Assembly (NCBI GenBank): GCA_038380435.1
Contig: JAWZYU010000034.1
Coordinates: 38,006,901 to 38,070,900, forward strand
Reading direction: 5' to 3'
Source of the DNA: Ryuthela nishihirai
Taxonomy: Eukaryota > Arthropoda > Arachnida > Araneae > Heptathelidae
Length of the DNA: 64,000 nucleotides
The position numbers and the translations under genes are program-made. Below are positions 63,843 to 64,000 of this stretch, in pieces (within the stretch, counting starts at the first letter, position 1; each line of letters starts with the position of its first letter). The notes under the pieces are model-generated. The model searched no databases, had not been told where the DNA came from, and worked only from the letters and a program-made list of their open reading frames with translations.

Positions 63843-64000
63843 CAGTCGCTCAAAAAAATATCCGAACACTATGGTTGATTACAGAATTCGGGAAAAATAT
63901 CTGGCGACGATTTTTTTAGAAATTAGTGATCTGGCAACCTTCGTGTACAGTCGCTTAAAAAGTATCACGTGACACGAAGGTTGCCAGATCACTAATTTCT
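63843..64000. mobile_element. Palindromic MITE, cut by window end
   Basis: Left arm and centre of the CAGTCGCTCAAAAAAATATC element. A second short copy of the end, TACAGTCGCTTAAAAAGTAT, sits at the centre before CACGTGACACGAAGG. Confidence 0.8.

Overview
This window is eukaryotic nuclear DNA and almost certainly arthropod; a chelicerate is plausible but not proven. The grounds are AT-rich sequence, genes split by GT-AG introns, AATAAA poly(A) signals, Jockey-type LINE pieces, a tRNA-headed SINE in dozens of copies, and hAT, PIF/Harbinger, piggyBac-like and Tc1/mariner-like DNA elements. Most long open frames are antisense or sense readings of the SINE and are not genes.

Two real multi-exon genes stand out. 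They are paralogs arranged tail to tail. Gene P lies on the + strand (coding exons 18837-20012, 24050-24229, 26956-27105 and 29488-30564; 860 aa). Gene M lies on the - strand (exons 62210-61410, 54039-53839 and 51313-51173, then two candidate terminal exons, 47477-46476 and 44559-43588; 714 or 704 aa). Both have an acidic N-terminal part, a coiled coil, and a long coiled-coil last exon. All introns are phase 0 and exons match one to one. Gene M carries a duplicated last exon, and each copy has its own splice acceptor, stop codon and AATAAA. This looks like a set of alternative last exons. I do not recognise the protein family.

Layout. 0.3-5 kb: SINE cluster, including a seven-unit tandem array and SINE-in-SINE nesting. 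5.1-5.5 kb: last exon of a small secreted-protein candidate. 6.2-10.7 kb: a 31-bp minisatellite with a 19-copy, 130-bp satellite embedded in it. 10.9-18.5 kb: SINEs, a LINE tail, palindromic MITEs and an element with a transposase remnant. 18.8-30.7 kb: gene P, its introns filled with MITEs, a 23-bp minisatellite, a hAT-like MITE, SINEs and a LINE piece. 30.9-35.5 kb: nested SINEs. 35.5-38.7 kb: a complete but disrupted hAT element with an 8-bp target duplication, carrying three levels of nested insertions. 39.0-43.4 kb: a possible thioredoxin-like exon, SINE arrays and a PIF/Harbinger remnant. 43.5-62.2 kb: gene M, its introns holding piggyBac-like MITEs, LINE pieces, a 43-bp minisatellite and a 193-bp SINE array. 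62.3-64 kb: AT-rich DNA, a three-unit SINE array and a cut-off MITE.

The most unusual repeat feature is the SINE. Its 3' module is iterated with the same 169-bp period and the same junction at nine loci, in 2 to 7 copies. Other copies carry different tandem periods (193, 195 and 227 bp) or fold-back junctions.
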